In this document: piece by piece, positions 1 through 7,059 of the stretch | How positions within the stretch are numbered: the stretch's first letter is position 1 | How the letters are laid out: each line of letters opens with the position of its first letter | Source: Mobilitalea sp. | GTDB taxonomy: Bacteria > Bacillota_A > Clostridia > Lachnospirales > Lachnospiraceae | Assembly: GCA_029974875.1 (NCBI GenBank) | Contig: JARKQP010000324.1 | Span: 1 to 13,721, forward strand | Direction of reading: 5' to 3' | Length of the DNA stretch: 13,721 bases | Position numbers and translations under genes: made by a program | The notes under the pieces: model-generated | Databases searched by the model: none | What the model was told of the DNA's origin: nothing | The model's input: the letters and a program-made list of their open reading frames with translations, nothing else

Positions 1-1
1 A

Positions 2-577
2 TTGTGTGCCTTCTGGTTGTTTGGCCTTGGGGATGTAGGAGCTGTTTCTAATTTTGCTCCGCGCCATTTGCCGGTATTACTCGGATGTTTTGCGGTCTTT
101 ATCGCTATGACCAGCATCCCTTTTATCGGGCGTTCGGCGCAGTATAGAATGCTTGAAACAGAAATGGCGACGAGGATTTCAATTCCTAAACTATTGCTGA
201 CCCGGATTTTCATTATCGGTATTGGCAATGTGCTGTTGCTTACGTTTCCCTTTCTTCTTGCAAGTATGAAAGCGGAACTTGGCACAGGAAGCATCGCCCT
301 ATACCTGTTGCTTCCCTATTTGATAGCCTGTTGCGGCTGCTTGTTTATTCAAGCCTACGCGCAAAGCGGACAGCAAGGCTTTGTCTGCACAGCATTTTGC
401 TTCTCCTTAACCGCGTTGTTGTTTGTGTTGTACAAATCTGCCCCGGTGGTTTATGAACAGGCATCCGCCCCCGTTTGGGGAGCGTTATGCGCGTTATGCG
501 CCATGATTCTCATAATTGGGATTTACCGTCTGCTCGATAAGGCGGCATCCCTCAACCTATCCCCGGACGGGATATAA
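2..577 (+). CDS. Multi-pass membrane protein, 3' part (probable ABC-2 type exporter subunit)
   Basis: The 5' end lies outside the window: the frame is open from the first bases and the TTG at position 2 is only the first possible start. The 191 visible residues are very hydrophobic, with about five membrane segments (roughly residues 26-42, 64-88, 97-116, 125-143 and 156-177) and short charged loops. No enzymatic motif is visible. An ATPase gene starts 24 nt downstream and an ABC-2 permease follows it, so this is probably a membrane subunit of the same exporter, although its own sequence does not name a family. The gene and its two neighbours are GC-richer than DNA to the right, which suggests acquisition as a block. 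Confidence is high that it is coding and modest for the role. Confidence 0.75.
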   Translation: MCAFWLFGLGDVGAVSNFAPRHLPVLLGCFAVFIAMTSIPFIGRSAQYRMLETEMATRISIPKLLLTRIFIIGIGNVLLLTFPFLLASMKAELGTGSIALYLLLPYLIACCGCLFIQAYAQSGQQGFVCTAFCFSLTALLFVLYKSAPVVYEQASAPVWGALCALCAMILIIGIYRLLDKAASLNLSPDGI

Positions 578-601
578 AAAAACGAGAAAAGGAGTATATA
601 C

Positions 602-1492
602 ATGGAGCTTACGATACAAGAACTTACCAAGCGGTACAAGGATAAAACTGCTGTAAACAATGTAAGCCTAACGCTTACCCCCGGCATATGGGGGCTTCTC
701 GGCGCAAACGGCGCGGGGAAAACAACCTTGATGCGGATGGTGGCCGGAATTTTAACGCCTACCTCCGGCAAAGTCCAGTACGACGGTATTGAAATTAAAA
801 CGTTAGGCGAAGCCTATCGGGATGTCTTTGGCTATCTGCCGCAGACCTTTGGATTTTACCCGGAATTTACGGTAGCGGACTATCTGCAATATATGGCCTC
901 ACTGAAAGGCTTGCCCAAAAAGGAAACCAATCAAAAAATAGATGAGCTGCTTAATAGGCTAACCCTTGCGGATGTTCGGAACAAGCATATACGCAAGGTG
1001 TGGGGCGGTATGCAGCGATGGGTGGTAATTGCCCAGGCGATTTTGAACGACCCGGATATTTTGATTCTGGATGAACCCACAAGCGGCCTTGACCCTGGTG
1101 AACGCATTCGTTTCCGAAACATATTATCGGAGTTTGCGCAGCAAAGGATTGTGTTGATTTCTACCCATATCGTGTCTGATGTTGAGTATATCGCAAACCG
1201 AAATGCGATTATGAAAGACGGACAAATTATTGCGGTTGGAACCACTGATGAGCTTGTGAAAATGATGGACGGTAAGGTATGGCAAAGCATGATTCCGACG
1301 AAACAGCTCCATCATTATGAGCACACCGTCCGGGTTGTAACCGTTCGTAATGAGGATGGAGGGCGCATATCGGTACGGTATGTTTCGGAAAACCCGAGCT
1401 TGCCAGATTCGCAGACCGCCGCCCCGCGCCTTGAGGACTTATATCTCTGGCTGTTCCGTGGTGAGGAAGCCGTAAAGGAGGATGCTGTATGA
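602..1492 (+). CDS. ABC transporter ATP-binding protein with aberrant signature motif
   Basis: This 296-residue protein has the layout of a CcmA/ABC-2 exporter ATPase: Walker A GANGAGKTT at residues 34-42, Q-loop Q81, Walker B ending in D157-E158 within ILILDEPTSGLDP, and switch histidine H189. It should hydrolyse ATP at the inner face of the membrane to drive the permease encoded next. The ATG is preceded by AAAAGGAG. Its stop overlaps the next start by 4 nt (ATGA), so the two are translationally coupled. The oddity is the signature loop. Where relatives have (L/Y)SGGM followed by an Arg-rich stretch, this reads VWGGMQRWVV (residues 133-142), so the Ser that contacts ATP across the dimer is Trp (codon TGG, 1001-1003). 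Activity may be impaired. The frame is otherwise intact; residues after about 225 form the usual variable tail. Confidence 0.9.
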   Translation: MELTIQELTKRYKDKTAVNNVSLTLTPGIWGLLGANGAGKTTLMRMVAGILTPTSGKVQYDGIEIKTLGEAYRDVFGYLPQTFGFYPEFTVADYLQYMASLKGLPKKETNQKIDELLNRLTLADVRNKHIRKVWGGMQRWVVIAQAILNDPDILILDEPTSGLDPGERIRFRNILSEFAQQRIVLISTHIVSDVEYIANRNAIMKDGQIIAVGTTDELVKMMDGKVWQSMIPTKQLHHYEHTVRVVTVRNEDGGRISVRYVSENPSLPDSQTAAPRLEDLYLWLFRGEEAVKEDAV

Positions 1493-2742
1493 AGCGCATG
1501 ATTGCTTTGGAACTGAAACGGGTGGCAAAAACTCGTTCTACATGGATATTAGCGGCAGGTGCGCTCCTCCTGTCGGTAGCTATGGCTCTTTTAGTTATCT
1601 CCTTTGCGCGCCATTGGAACCTTGATGAAAGTGGTACGGAAATACGGCTTTCCGGCAGGGATGCTATACAGGCAAATCAGGATATGTTGAAACCAATTGA
1701 GGGGGAGTTTACACCGGAAAAAATTCGAGATGCTTTTGAAACCTATCACGAGGTATACGAAACCTATGGAGAGGAAACGGATAATATACCGGATGTTGTA
1801 TACTATCAAAAAATAGCGCCAATCTATGTGATATTGAATAGTATGCGCGAGGTCTATGTGAATAAATCTAGTGGCATCCCCGTACCGCTGTATGAGATTT
1901 CACCGGAAGAAGCGGCTAATTTCTATGAGCGGCGCACGGAGCGCCTTGCGGACTATTTATCATACGAGTATAAAGATTCTCCTGATGTTGTCGAACAGGC
2001 TCTTGCCCTCAATGAAAAAGTAGAAGCCCCATTTTATTATGTGTATGGTGTTGGGGACAGTGACACGCTGGAATATCTTACTATGTGCATTTTCCTGTTG
2101 GTTATGCTATGCACCGTCATTGCCGCCCCCATTTTCTCCGCCGATTATCAAAGCGGCGCAGATGATATATTGCGTTGTACCAAGCATGGGCGGCGGCGTT
2201 TGGCGGTGGTAAAGCTGTTGTCTGCTATTCTGCTTACTACCGTAATTTTTGTGGTCTGCGTAACTGCGTTTATCTTCATTTCATTCGCCGCGTTCGGTTG
2301 GGGGAGCCTGAAAACAACGCTGCAACTGGCGTTTTCCGCAATTTCCTTTGTTACGCTTACCGTAGGGGAAGCAAACGCGCTGGTTGTTTTTTCCGGCTTG
2401 CTTACTTTCCTTGCAACGGTATGTTTTACACTCTTTCTTTCAACCAAATTCAAAAATCCGATTACAGTCTTAGGGCTTGCTATTGGCGGCTGTTTATTGC
2501 CTACAATTTTGTCTTTCGCCGGAAGCGGTGCCAATATTGAAAATTGGATCAGGCTGTGCTTGCCATCGGGGGGAGTTGGACTTAGAAACAGCTTTTTCTT
2601 TGAACTGACCGAATTTAACTTTCTACCGCTAGGGCCGATCAGCGTTTGGACGCCGTACATTATCCCGGTGGCGGCAGGGATAGAGATTGTCCTGTTCTTT
2701 ATTCTGGCGATACGCTCCTATTCCCGGCATGAAGCGGCCTGA
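1489..2742 (+). CDS. ABC-2 type transporter permease
   Basis: A 417-residue integral membrane protein translated from an ATG that overlaps the ATPase stop codon by 4 nt; its AAAGGAGG ribosome binding site lies inside the end of the ATPase gene. It has one N-terminal membrane segment (about 18-40), then a large hydrophilic domain (about 45-195) rich in Glu and Tyr that should face outside. A C-terminal bundle of about five more segments follows (about 200-220, 247-275, 285-325, 330-345 and 385-408). This topology (one helix, external domain, then a helix cluster) is that of many Gram-positive ABC-2 exporters. The tight coupling argues for a complex with the upstream ATPase. The substrate cannot be read from the sequence; peptide or drug export and self-protection are typical for such cassettes. 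GC content matches the two genes before it. Confidence 0.88.
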   Translation: MKRMIALELKRVAKTRSTWILAAGALLLSVAMALLVISFARHWNLDESGTEIRLSGRDAIQANQDMLKPIEGEFTPEKIRDAFETYHEVYETYGEETDNIPDVVYYQKIAPIYVILNSMREVYVNKSSGIPVPLYEISPEEAANFYERRTERLADYLSYEYKDSPDVVEQALALNEKVEAPFYYVYGVGDSDTLEYLTMCIFLLVMLCTVIAAPIFSADYQSGADDILRCTKHGRRRLAVVKLLSAILLTTVIFVVCVTAFIFISFAAFGWGSLKTTLQLAFSAISFVTLTVGEANALVVFSGLLTFLATVCFTLFLSTKFKNPITVLGLAIGGCLLPTILSFAGSGANIENWIRLCLPSGGVGLRNSFFFELTEFNFLPLGPISVWTPYIIPVAAGIEIVLFFILAIRSYSRHEAA

Positions 2743-2884
2743 TGTGCAGCGTTTGAGTGGCATTGTACTTCGGGCCAGTAGCAGCATTGAAAATCAATTT
2801 GAGTTTTGCAGATACGAGTTAAAAGGTGGTGAGTGCAGGGAGTACAAGGACGAGGGCTATTACCGGTATCAGAGGGGGAGCGGT

Positions 2885-3037
2885 ATGAATTTCGATCTAA
2901 TAAAAGAGGAATCCCAGCTGGTTCTTTTGGAGGAAAATGAAAAGTGCTGTATCTATCAGATAAAAAATGAATCCGGAGAAGGAGTTATGATAATGTATCA
3001 GGTATTTAATTTGCTGGTGATAGGTAAGCTATTGTGA
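2885..3037 (+). pseudogene. Truncated AraC-family regulator N-terminus (relic)
   Basis: An ATG with a GAGGGGGAG ribosome binding site opens a 50-residue frame. Its first ~40 residues resemble the very N-terminus of clostridial AraC-type regulators: a run such as LLEENEKCCIYQIKNESGEG, followed by a YQVF segment. In that family YQVF is normally followed by a Pro-Gly-containing strand and some 250 further residues ending in two helix-turn-helix motifs. Here the likeness stops at YQVF and the frame ends nine residues later. No helix-turn-helix follows, and a promoter for the next operon begins almost at once. I read it as the stub left by a deletion or recombination that removed most of the gene. 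The frame stays open further upstream, but without a ribosome binding site or family resemblance. The family assignment is from memory of the motif. Confidence 0.55.
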
Positions 3038-3060
3038 TTGAATCATCAATAAAGTATAAT
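3032..3060 (+). promoter_or_regulatory. Sigma-A-type promoter of the NitT/TauT importer operon
   Basis: TTGTGA (3032-3037, four of six matches to the -35 consensus) and a perfect TATAAT (3055-3060) are separated by 17 nt. Transcription would start near 3067, leaving a leader of about 145 nt before the importer ATPase. The -35 hexamer overlaps the stop of the AraC stub. Confidence 0.6.
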
Positions 3061-3067
3061 TAGAGTA

Positions 3068-3091
3068 ATTGTTCCAGAGAGCTGGAACAAT
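3068..3091 (+). promoter_or_regulatory. Perfect 10-bp inverted repeat at the predicted transcript start
   Basis: ATTGTTCCAG (3068-3077) and CTGGAACAAT (3082-3091) are perfect complements around an AGAG loop. The dyad begins at the predicted +1. It could be an operator just downstream of the promoter or a 5' mRNA stem-loop. No U-tract follows, so it is not a typical intrinsic terminator. Confidence 0.55.
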
Positions 3092-3113
3092 AGAATGGAA
3101 AAAGAAAGACGAT

Positions 3114-3192
3114 AGAGTCTCAGCTGTCTAAATGGGTATAAAACCAATACCAATCAAATAGATGCATTAGATGCATTGTGGTGAGACTTTTT
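3114..3192 (+). promoter_or_regulatory. Structured mRNA leader, possible attenuator or riboswitch-like element
   Basis: AGAGTCTCA (3114-3122) pairs with TGAGACTTT (3182-3190), nine pairs with one G-U, enclosing a 59-nt loop. Inside are a GGTAT/ATACC hairpin (3135-3139 with 3147-3151) and an ATGCAT-TAG-ATGCAT hairpin (within 3162-3176). Together they make a plausible three-way junction. The closing stem runs straight into five T residues (3188-3192), as in an intrinsic terminator, and the AGGAGG ribosome binding site follows 8 nt later. I recognise no conserved core of the TPP, ykkC/guanidine, SAM or purine classes. The structure is visible; the regulatory role is inference. Confidence 0.4.
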
Positions 3193-3212
3193 AGGATACA
3201 GGAGGATTAAGG

Positions 3213-3956
3213 TTGAAGAAGAATTTTATTGTCATGGATCAGGTTTCCTTAGATTTCGACCGGCAGCAGGTGCTTAAGGAGGTTAGCCTTACACTGGAAC
3301 AAGGCGTTTCCTATGCCTTGATCGGAAAATCCGGTTCGGGAAAAACGACCATACTGAATCTGATTGCAGGTTTTTTAAAGCCCGATGGGGGAACAGTAAG
3401 CATCAATGGGGTAAAAGTCCAAAAGCCTAGAAGAGAGACAGCATTTTTATTTCAGGAGCTGGGATTGTTACCCTGGCAGACAGTGGCAGAAGCGGTAGCT
3501 ATGCCGCTTAAGCTTAGGGGGCAAAAACAAGGAATAGATACGGCTGTTGCAGAATTGCTCCAAAAGCTGGGACTGGAAAAGCACGGGAACAAATATCCCC
3601 AGGAGCTAAGCGGCGGAGAGCAGCAGCGGGTGGCTTTGGCGCGAACCCTGATCAGTGAACCGGATATTATTCTGATGGACGAGCCTACCTCAGCGCTGGA
3701 TGCAACTACCAAGGAGGAATTACAGGGACTGATCCGGTGGGAACAACAAAAGAGGCGGGCGACACTATTATTTGTTACCCACGATGTAGAAGAGGCTGTG
3801 ATACTGGGACAGTATATCCTTATCTTAAAAGAAGATGGAATGATTGTGCAGCTGGAGAATCCCTATTATTTCACGGAAAATGCCAGGGAGCAGCTCGGTT
3901 TTTACGGGGAATGCATTAAATTACGGGGAATGATAAAAATGGAGAAGGATATATGA
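3213..3956 (+). CDS. NitT/TauT-family ABC importer ATPase (SsuB/TauB/ThiZ-like)
   Basis: A 247-residue ATPase with all motifs intact: Walker A GKSGSGKTT (38-46), Q-loop Q81 in FLFQELGLLPW, signature LSGGEQQR (132-139), Walker B IILMDEP ending in D156-E157, D-loop SALD and switch H190. The Q-loop context and the overall length are those of importers for sulfonates, taurine, nitrate or pyrimidine precursors. Translation starts at TTG, chosen because AGGAGG (3200-3205) lies seven bases upstream and no ATG is in place. The stop overlaps the permease start by 4 nt. It should sit on the cytoplasmic face and power the permease that follows, with substrate probably delivered by the lipoprotein encoded convergently at 4972-5967. 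The residues do not reveal the ligand. The leader structure upstream may regulate it. Confidence 0.9.
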   Translation: MKKNFIVMDQVSLDFDRQQVLKEVSLTLEQGVSYALIGKSGSGKTTILNLIAGFLKPDGGTVSINGVKVQKPRRETAFLFQELGLLPWQTVAEAVAMPLKLRGQKQGIDTAVAELLQKLGLEKHGNKYPQELSGGEQQRVALARTLISEPDIILMDEPTSALDATTKEELQGLIRWEQQKRRATLLFVTHDVEEAVILGQYILILKEDGMIVQLENPYYFTENAREQLGFYGECIKLRGMIKMEKDI

Positions 3957-4759
3957 AAGAGAGTTCATGGTCGGTTCAGACAGGTATTACGAGAGGCATT
4001 AAGAGGTTTGCTAAGAGTCAGTTTGCAGGATTTATCAGTTTCCTTATTCTTTGGGAGGTATTTCACCTGTTCTTAAATACTCACACGGTGCCTTCTCCCC
4101 TGGAAACCCTGGTATATATCGTGAAGGTTCCGAAGGTTTTGCTGCTCCACTGCGGAGCCAGCTTGTTAAGAGTTATGGCTGCCATTGGTATTTCCCTGCT
4201 GATCGGGGTTCCGGCAGGTATTCTTATGGGAGTAAATGAGACCTGCAAACGTCTGCTGTCACCTTTATTATATTTTATTTATCCAATGCCTAAGATAGCA
4301 TTTCTCCCTATCTTTATGCTGCTGTTTGGCCTTGGAAATACCTCAAAAATAATCCTGATGATTTGGATCATCATATTTCAGATGATATTATCAGTGCGGG
4401 ATGGGGTGGAACAGATTTCACCGTTGCATTTTAAGGTAATGAACAGCTTCTGCGCGACGGCAGGTCAGAGATACCGGTATCTGATTCTGCCGGCAATCCT
4501 TCCGCAGATTTTTTCGGGACTGAGGATCAGTATTGGAATCACGCTGGCATCCTTGTTTTTTGCAGAGAATTATGCCGCTACCCATGGAATTGGCTATTAT
4601 ATTTTAAGCGCCTGGTCAAAGATGAATTATGTGGAAATGTTCGGAGGAATACTTGCGATTGGGCTGATGGGGATATTGCTATTCAACCTGTTGGATAGTC
4701 TGGAGCATCTTAGTGCGCCCTGGCTAAAAGGAAAAGGGAAACGATATCCTGCCGGGTAA
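3953..4759 (+). CDS. NitT/TauT-family ABC importer permease (SsuC/TauC/ThiX-like)
   Basis: A 268-residue binding-protein-dependent permease with about six membrane segments. The EAA-type coupling loop that docks on the ATPase is visible around residues 163-190 (VMNSFCATAGQRYRYLILP, then a Pro and a Gly-Leu-Arg), as is the FAENYAATHGIGYYI segment typical of SsuC/TauC relatives. Length is normal for the family. The ATG overlaps the ATPase stop in an ATGA junction, so the two are coupled. The last codons and stop lie within the left arm of the operon terminator. No periplasmic-type binding protein is encoded on this transcript; the best candidate lies beyond the terminator on the opposite strand. 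Confidence 0.9.
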   Translation: MKESSWSVQTGITRGIKRFAKSQFAGFISFLILWEVFHLFLNTHTVPSPLETLVYIVKVPKVLLLHCGASLLRVMAAIGISLLIGVPAGILMGVNETCKRLLSPLLYFIYPMPKIAFLPIFMLLFGLGNTSKIILMIWIIIFQMILSVRDGVEQISPLHFKVMNSFCATAGQRYRYLILPAILPQIFSGLRISIGITLASLFFAENYAATHGIGYYILSAWSKMNYVEMFGGILAIGLMGILLFNLLDSLEHLSAPWLKGKGKRYPAG

Positions 4760-4802
4760 GTATCACTTTTTCGTATGCCTGGCAGAATATCGTTCCTTTT
4801 TT
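4740..4802 (+). terminator. Intrinsic terminator of the importer operon
   Basis: AACGATATCCTGCCGGG (4740-4756) pairs with CCTGGCAGAATATCGTT (4778-4794) along 17 positions, with only wobble pairs as imperfections. CC and six T residues follow. The left arm overlaps the permease stop codon. Confidence 0.85.
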
Positions 4803-4938
4803 ATTTCTGGCAAGTGAATGAGCTTGCTGGAATCATTTTGTCTGGTTTTATTCCTGGCAGATGAATGAGCTTGCTGGAATCATCTTGTCTGGTTTTATTC
4901 CTGGCAAGTAGATCAGCTTGCTGATTTATCTTGTCTGG
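4799..4938. repeat. Three tandem 47-bp direct repeats between convergent operons
   Basis: Copies lie at 4799-4845, 4846-4892 and 4893-4938 (the last 46 bp). Each starts TTTTATTYCTGGCA and ends CTTGTCTGG or TTTGTCTGG. Copies 1 and 2 differ at four of 47 positions; copy 3 is more diverged after its first 16 bases. The array fills most of the gap between the importer terminator and the end of the binding-protein gene. No open frame spans it. Confidence 0.85.
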
Positions 4939-4971
4939 CTTGGTTAGCTATCTTGTATTACTTGGGAGCAA

Positions 4972-5967
4972 CTAATTCAAAAAAGAAAAATCGGTGAGCT
5001 CTTCATACGTATAGCTTTTGCTGATCAATTCTTTATTCTTAGTCCACTCAATGATATCGTCAAATTGCTCCTTCTCAATAACACCGGCATACTGGAAGGT
5101 TCCGTTCAGACTGGTAAGGTAAGTGCTGATCGCTTCAGGAAACTGGTACTGGGTGAGGATGTCACTGTACTCGGAGGCAGCGGTTTCATTCATGTAATCG
5201 ATGGCTTTATTATAGGCTTCGTAAAAGGCCTTAACCGCTTCAGGATGGTTAGAGATGGTATCAGTGGTGAACATCAGGGTACCGCCCTTAATCCCGGCCT
5301 CCTTTGAGCTGCCAAGCAAATGGGCGCCCTGGGAAACCAGCATTCCGGCTTGGGGTTCTGTAAATACGACTCCGTCAATCTGGTCTGACATCAGTGCCTC
5401 AGATCTTCCTGAGAAGGAAGGAATCTCAATAATCTCGTACTCAAATCCGTATTCAATTGCAAACTGATCCATAATATATTCCAGAATGAAGTTAGGAACA
5501 AGGGAGATCTTTTTTCCAGCCAACTGCTCCATTGCTGTAATTCCTGAGTTGGGGGAAGAAAGTATCTTAAAATCTTCACTGATGTCAGAGGTGATTTTCA
5601 TGGAGAAGCCTTTATCTACAAAAGCAGCACCGGTCATGACATCGCCGATTACTGCATCCAGTTCACCTGACTGAACAGCAGCATTACGGTCATTGGGAGA
5701 AGAGAAGGCCTGGAGAGTTACCTTCACACCGGCTGCTTCAAAAAATCCTTTTTCCTTTGCCAGGATCAGGGGAATGGCAGATTCTGCGGGTAATATTCCA
5801 ACACTCAATTCCACAGGGGTGGGAGTCTCCTCTACTGCGCTAGAGGTGGGCGGAGGTGAAGCAGTGGTTTCAGAGGTGTTATCTTGATCCTTGTCCGTTG
5901 TTTTCGCACAAGCGGATAGGAAAAGAAGTCCGGTTAATAGTATCAAAAGGGTAAGCATTTTTTTCAT
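4972..5967 (-). CDS. NitT/TauT-type substrate-binding lipoprotein
   Basis: A 331-residue extracytoplasmic solute receptor of the SsuA/NMT1-THI5-like class. The N-terminus is a lipoprotein signal: two Lys, a hydrophobic stretch (residues 4-16) and an LSAC lipobox with the lipidated Cys at 20. A Thr/Ser/Pro-rich tether of about 30 residues leads into the domain beginning LSVGILPAESAIPLILAKEK, a classic opening for this fold. Further family features are the SGELDAVIGD and DGVVFTEP segments. It should capture a small organic ligand outside the membrane and hand it to the 3213-4759 importer, which otherwise lacks a receptor. That pairing is inferred from class and proximity. It starts 43 nt after the deacetylase-like gene on the same strand, with AAAGGAG 12 nt before the ATG, so the two probably share a transcript. 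Confidence 0.88.
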   Translation of the reverse strand: MKKMLTLLILLTGLLFLSACAKTTDKDQDNTSETTASPPPTSSAVEETPTPVELSVGILPAESAIPLILAKEKGFFEAAGVKVTLQAFSSPNDRNAAVQSGELDAVIGDVMTGAAFVDKGFSMKITSDISEDFKILSSPNSGITAMEQLAGKKISLVPNFILEYIMDQFAIEYGFEYEIIEIPSFSGRSEALMSDQIDGVVFTEPQAGMLVSQGAHLLGSSKEAGIKGGTLMFTTDTISNHPEAVKAFYEAYNKAIDYMNETAASEYSDILTQYQFPEAISTYLTSLNGTFQYAGVIEKEQFDDIIEWTKNKELISKSYTYEELTDFSFLN

Positions 5968-6010
5968 AATTAATTCAAGCTCCTTTCGTTTTTACTTTCT
6001 TATGTCAGGT

Positions 6011-6775
6011 CTATATCAATGGTTTTAAAGCCAGGATATTTTGAAATGCCGGCATTTCCATGAAATATGGAATTACGGTACGGTTAAGAAAAAGAGGGTC
6101 GGTACTCCTGGTATTGGAACCCTCCTTTGTCGTGAAGGCCAAATGGAATCCTTTCTCTTTAAGAAGAGCCGCATTCTGCTCAGTATACAGACCGAAGGGG
6201 TAAGCAAAAATATCCCTGGCTCCGATGATAGGACTGGCATTACAGCGGTCCAAATCTTTGGAAAACTCCAAACCATCAGCTTCCATCATACGGCTGGTGA
6301 AAGGACTGGTCCGGGTATGAAACAAGTCCGTATGATTGGCATATTCGAAGACATCTGCCATATCCTCCAGCTCTTTCTGGGTAAGGCATACAGACTTCTC
6401 CGGCCGGAAAGGGGACTTCTGACTGTTTAGCCATCCGGTAACTACAAAGGCCACTCCATGAAAACCATATTTCTTTAAAAGGGGATAAGCATAGAGCGCG
6501 ATGGACTGGTAGCAGTCATCAAAGGTTAATAATACGGATTTCTCCGGCAGAACACCTTGATTGTAATAGAAATTCCGGAGCTCCTCAAGTGTCAGCGTAT
6601 GGTAATGATTCTCATATAAATATTCCAGCTGCTTTGTGAAATTCTCTAAGGTCACAAAAAGAACAGAGGGCAGATTATCTTCATAATTCTGTCTTACTTC
6701 AATGGGGTGCGGCTGATCTGGATGAAACATCGCACTTTCCCGTATTTCGTGATATACTAAGGTCGCAAATGACAT
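6011..6775 (-). CDS. CE4-fold polysaccharide deacetylase-like protein without signal peptide
   Basis: A NodB-homology (carbohydrate esterase 4) protein of 254 residues. Motif 1 is TFDD (84-87), giving the catalytic Asp and a metal-binding Asp. Motif 2 appears as H148-T-D-L-F-H153, with four residues between the histidines instead of the usual three. Motif 3 is FAYPFG (190-195). These residues usually bind a divalent metal and remove N-acetyl groups from sugars, though CE4 members also act on other amides. I chose the ATG at 6775 because GGAG lies nine bases upstream and the fold begins at once with TLVYHEI. An in-frame TTG at 6826 has no ribosome binding site. No signal peptide or membrane anchor is visible, so it may be cytoplasmic. 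Co-transcription with the binding lipoprotein suggests it may act on the imported compound or a precursor; this is inference. Confidence 0.82.
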   Translation of the reverse strand: MSFATLVYHEIRESAMFHPDQPHPIEVRQNYEDNLPSVLFVTLENFTKQLEYLYENHYHTLTLEELRNFYYNQGVLPEKSVLLTFDDCYQSIALYAYPLLKKYGFHGVAFVVTGWLNSQKSPFRPEKSVCLTQKELEDMADVFEYANHTDLFHTRTSPFTSRMMEADGLEFSKDLDRCNASPIIGARDIFAYPFGLYTEQNAALLKEKGFHLAFTTKEGSNTRSTDPLFLNRTVIPYFMEMPAFQNILALKPLI

Positions 6776-6832
6776 TGCCGTATTCTCCAATCTGGTTTCA
6801 AGTTCATGTAGTATTCCTAAAACCAATTATCA

Positions 6833-6841
6833 AGTATATCA
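6833..6841 (-). promoter_or_regulatory. Possible extended -10 promoter of the deacetylase/lipoprotein unit
   Basis: On the minus strand TGATATACT (TG, one base, then TATACT, five of six to the -10 consensus) lies about 58 nt before the chosen ATG. No good -35 hexamer is visible. This is the best-looking promoter in the 6776-6930 gap. Confidence 0.35.
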
Positions 6842-7059
6842 CACTAGGGGAAAAATTGGTATAAAAAATTAAAGAAAGAAATATGCTGTGGATTTAGCTC
6901 ACGCTTATTAAAATAGGAAAATGGATTTACAGTCAGCTCCTAAGGAAGTCTGCTTCATTTGATACTGTTTGTATTGCAAGAGCCAGCAGCCAAGTATAAA
7001 GCATAATAAATTTAAATGTTGTTAACCAGGAGCATAGCGTTGCCAAGGTTTCATAGAAC

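Noticed and set aside
2148..2660. 170-codon minus-strand frame and a 121-codon plus-strand frame in the same DNA
   Set aside because: Both overlap the ABC-2 permease in other frames and have no ribosome binding site or domain.
3114..3192. TPP or guanidine (ykkC) riboswitch upstream of the importer
   Set aside because: The structure is suggestive, but the conserved cores I would expect (CTGAGA for TPP, CTAGGG-type for ykkC) are absent, so no class is assigned.
4799..4938. CRISPR array
   Set aside because: The 47-bp units abut directly with no spacers, and no cas gene is present. The 13-bp array at 9860-9937 fails for the same reason.
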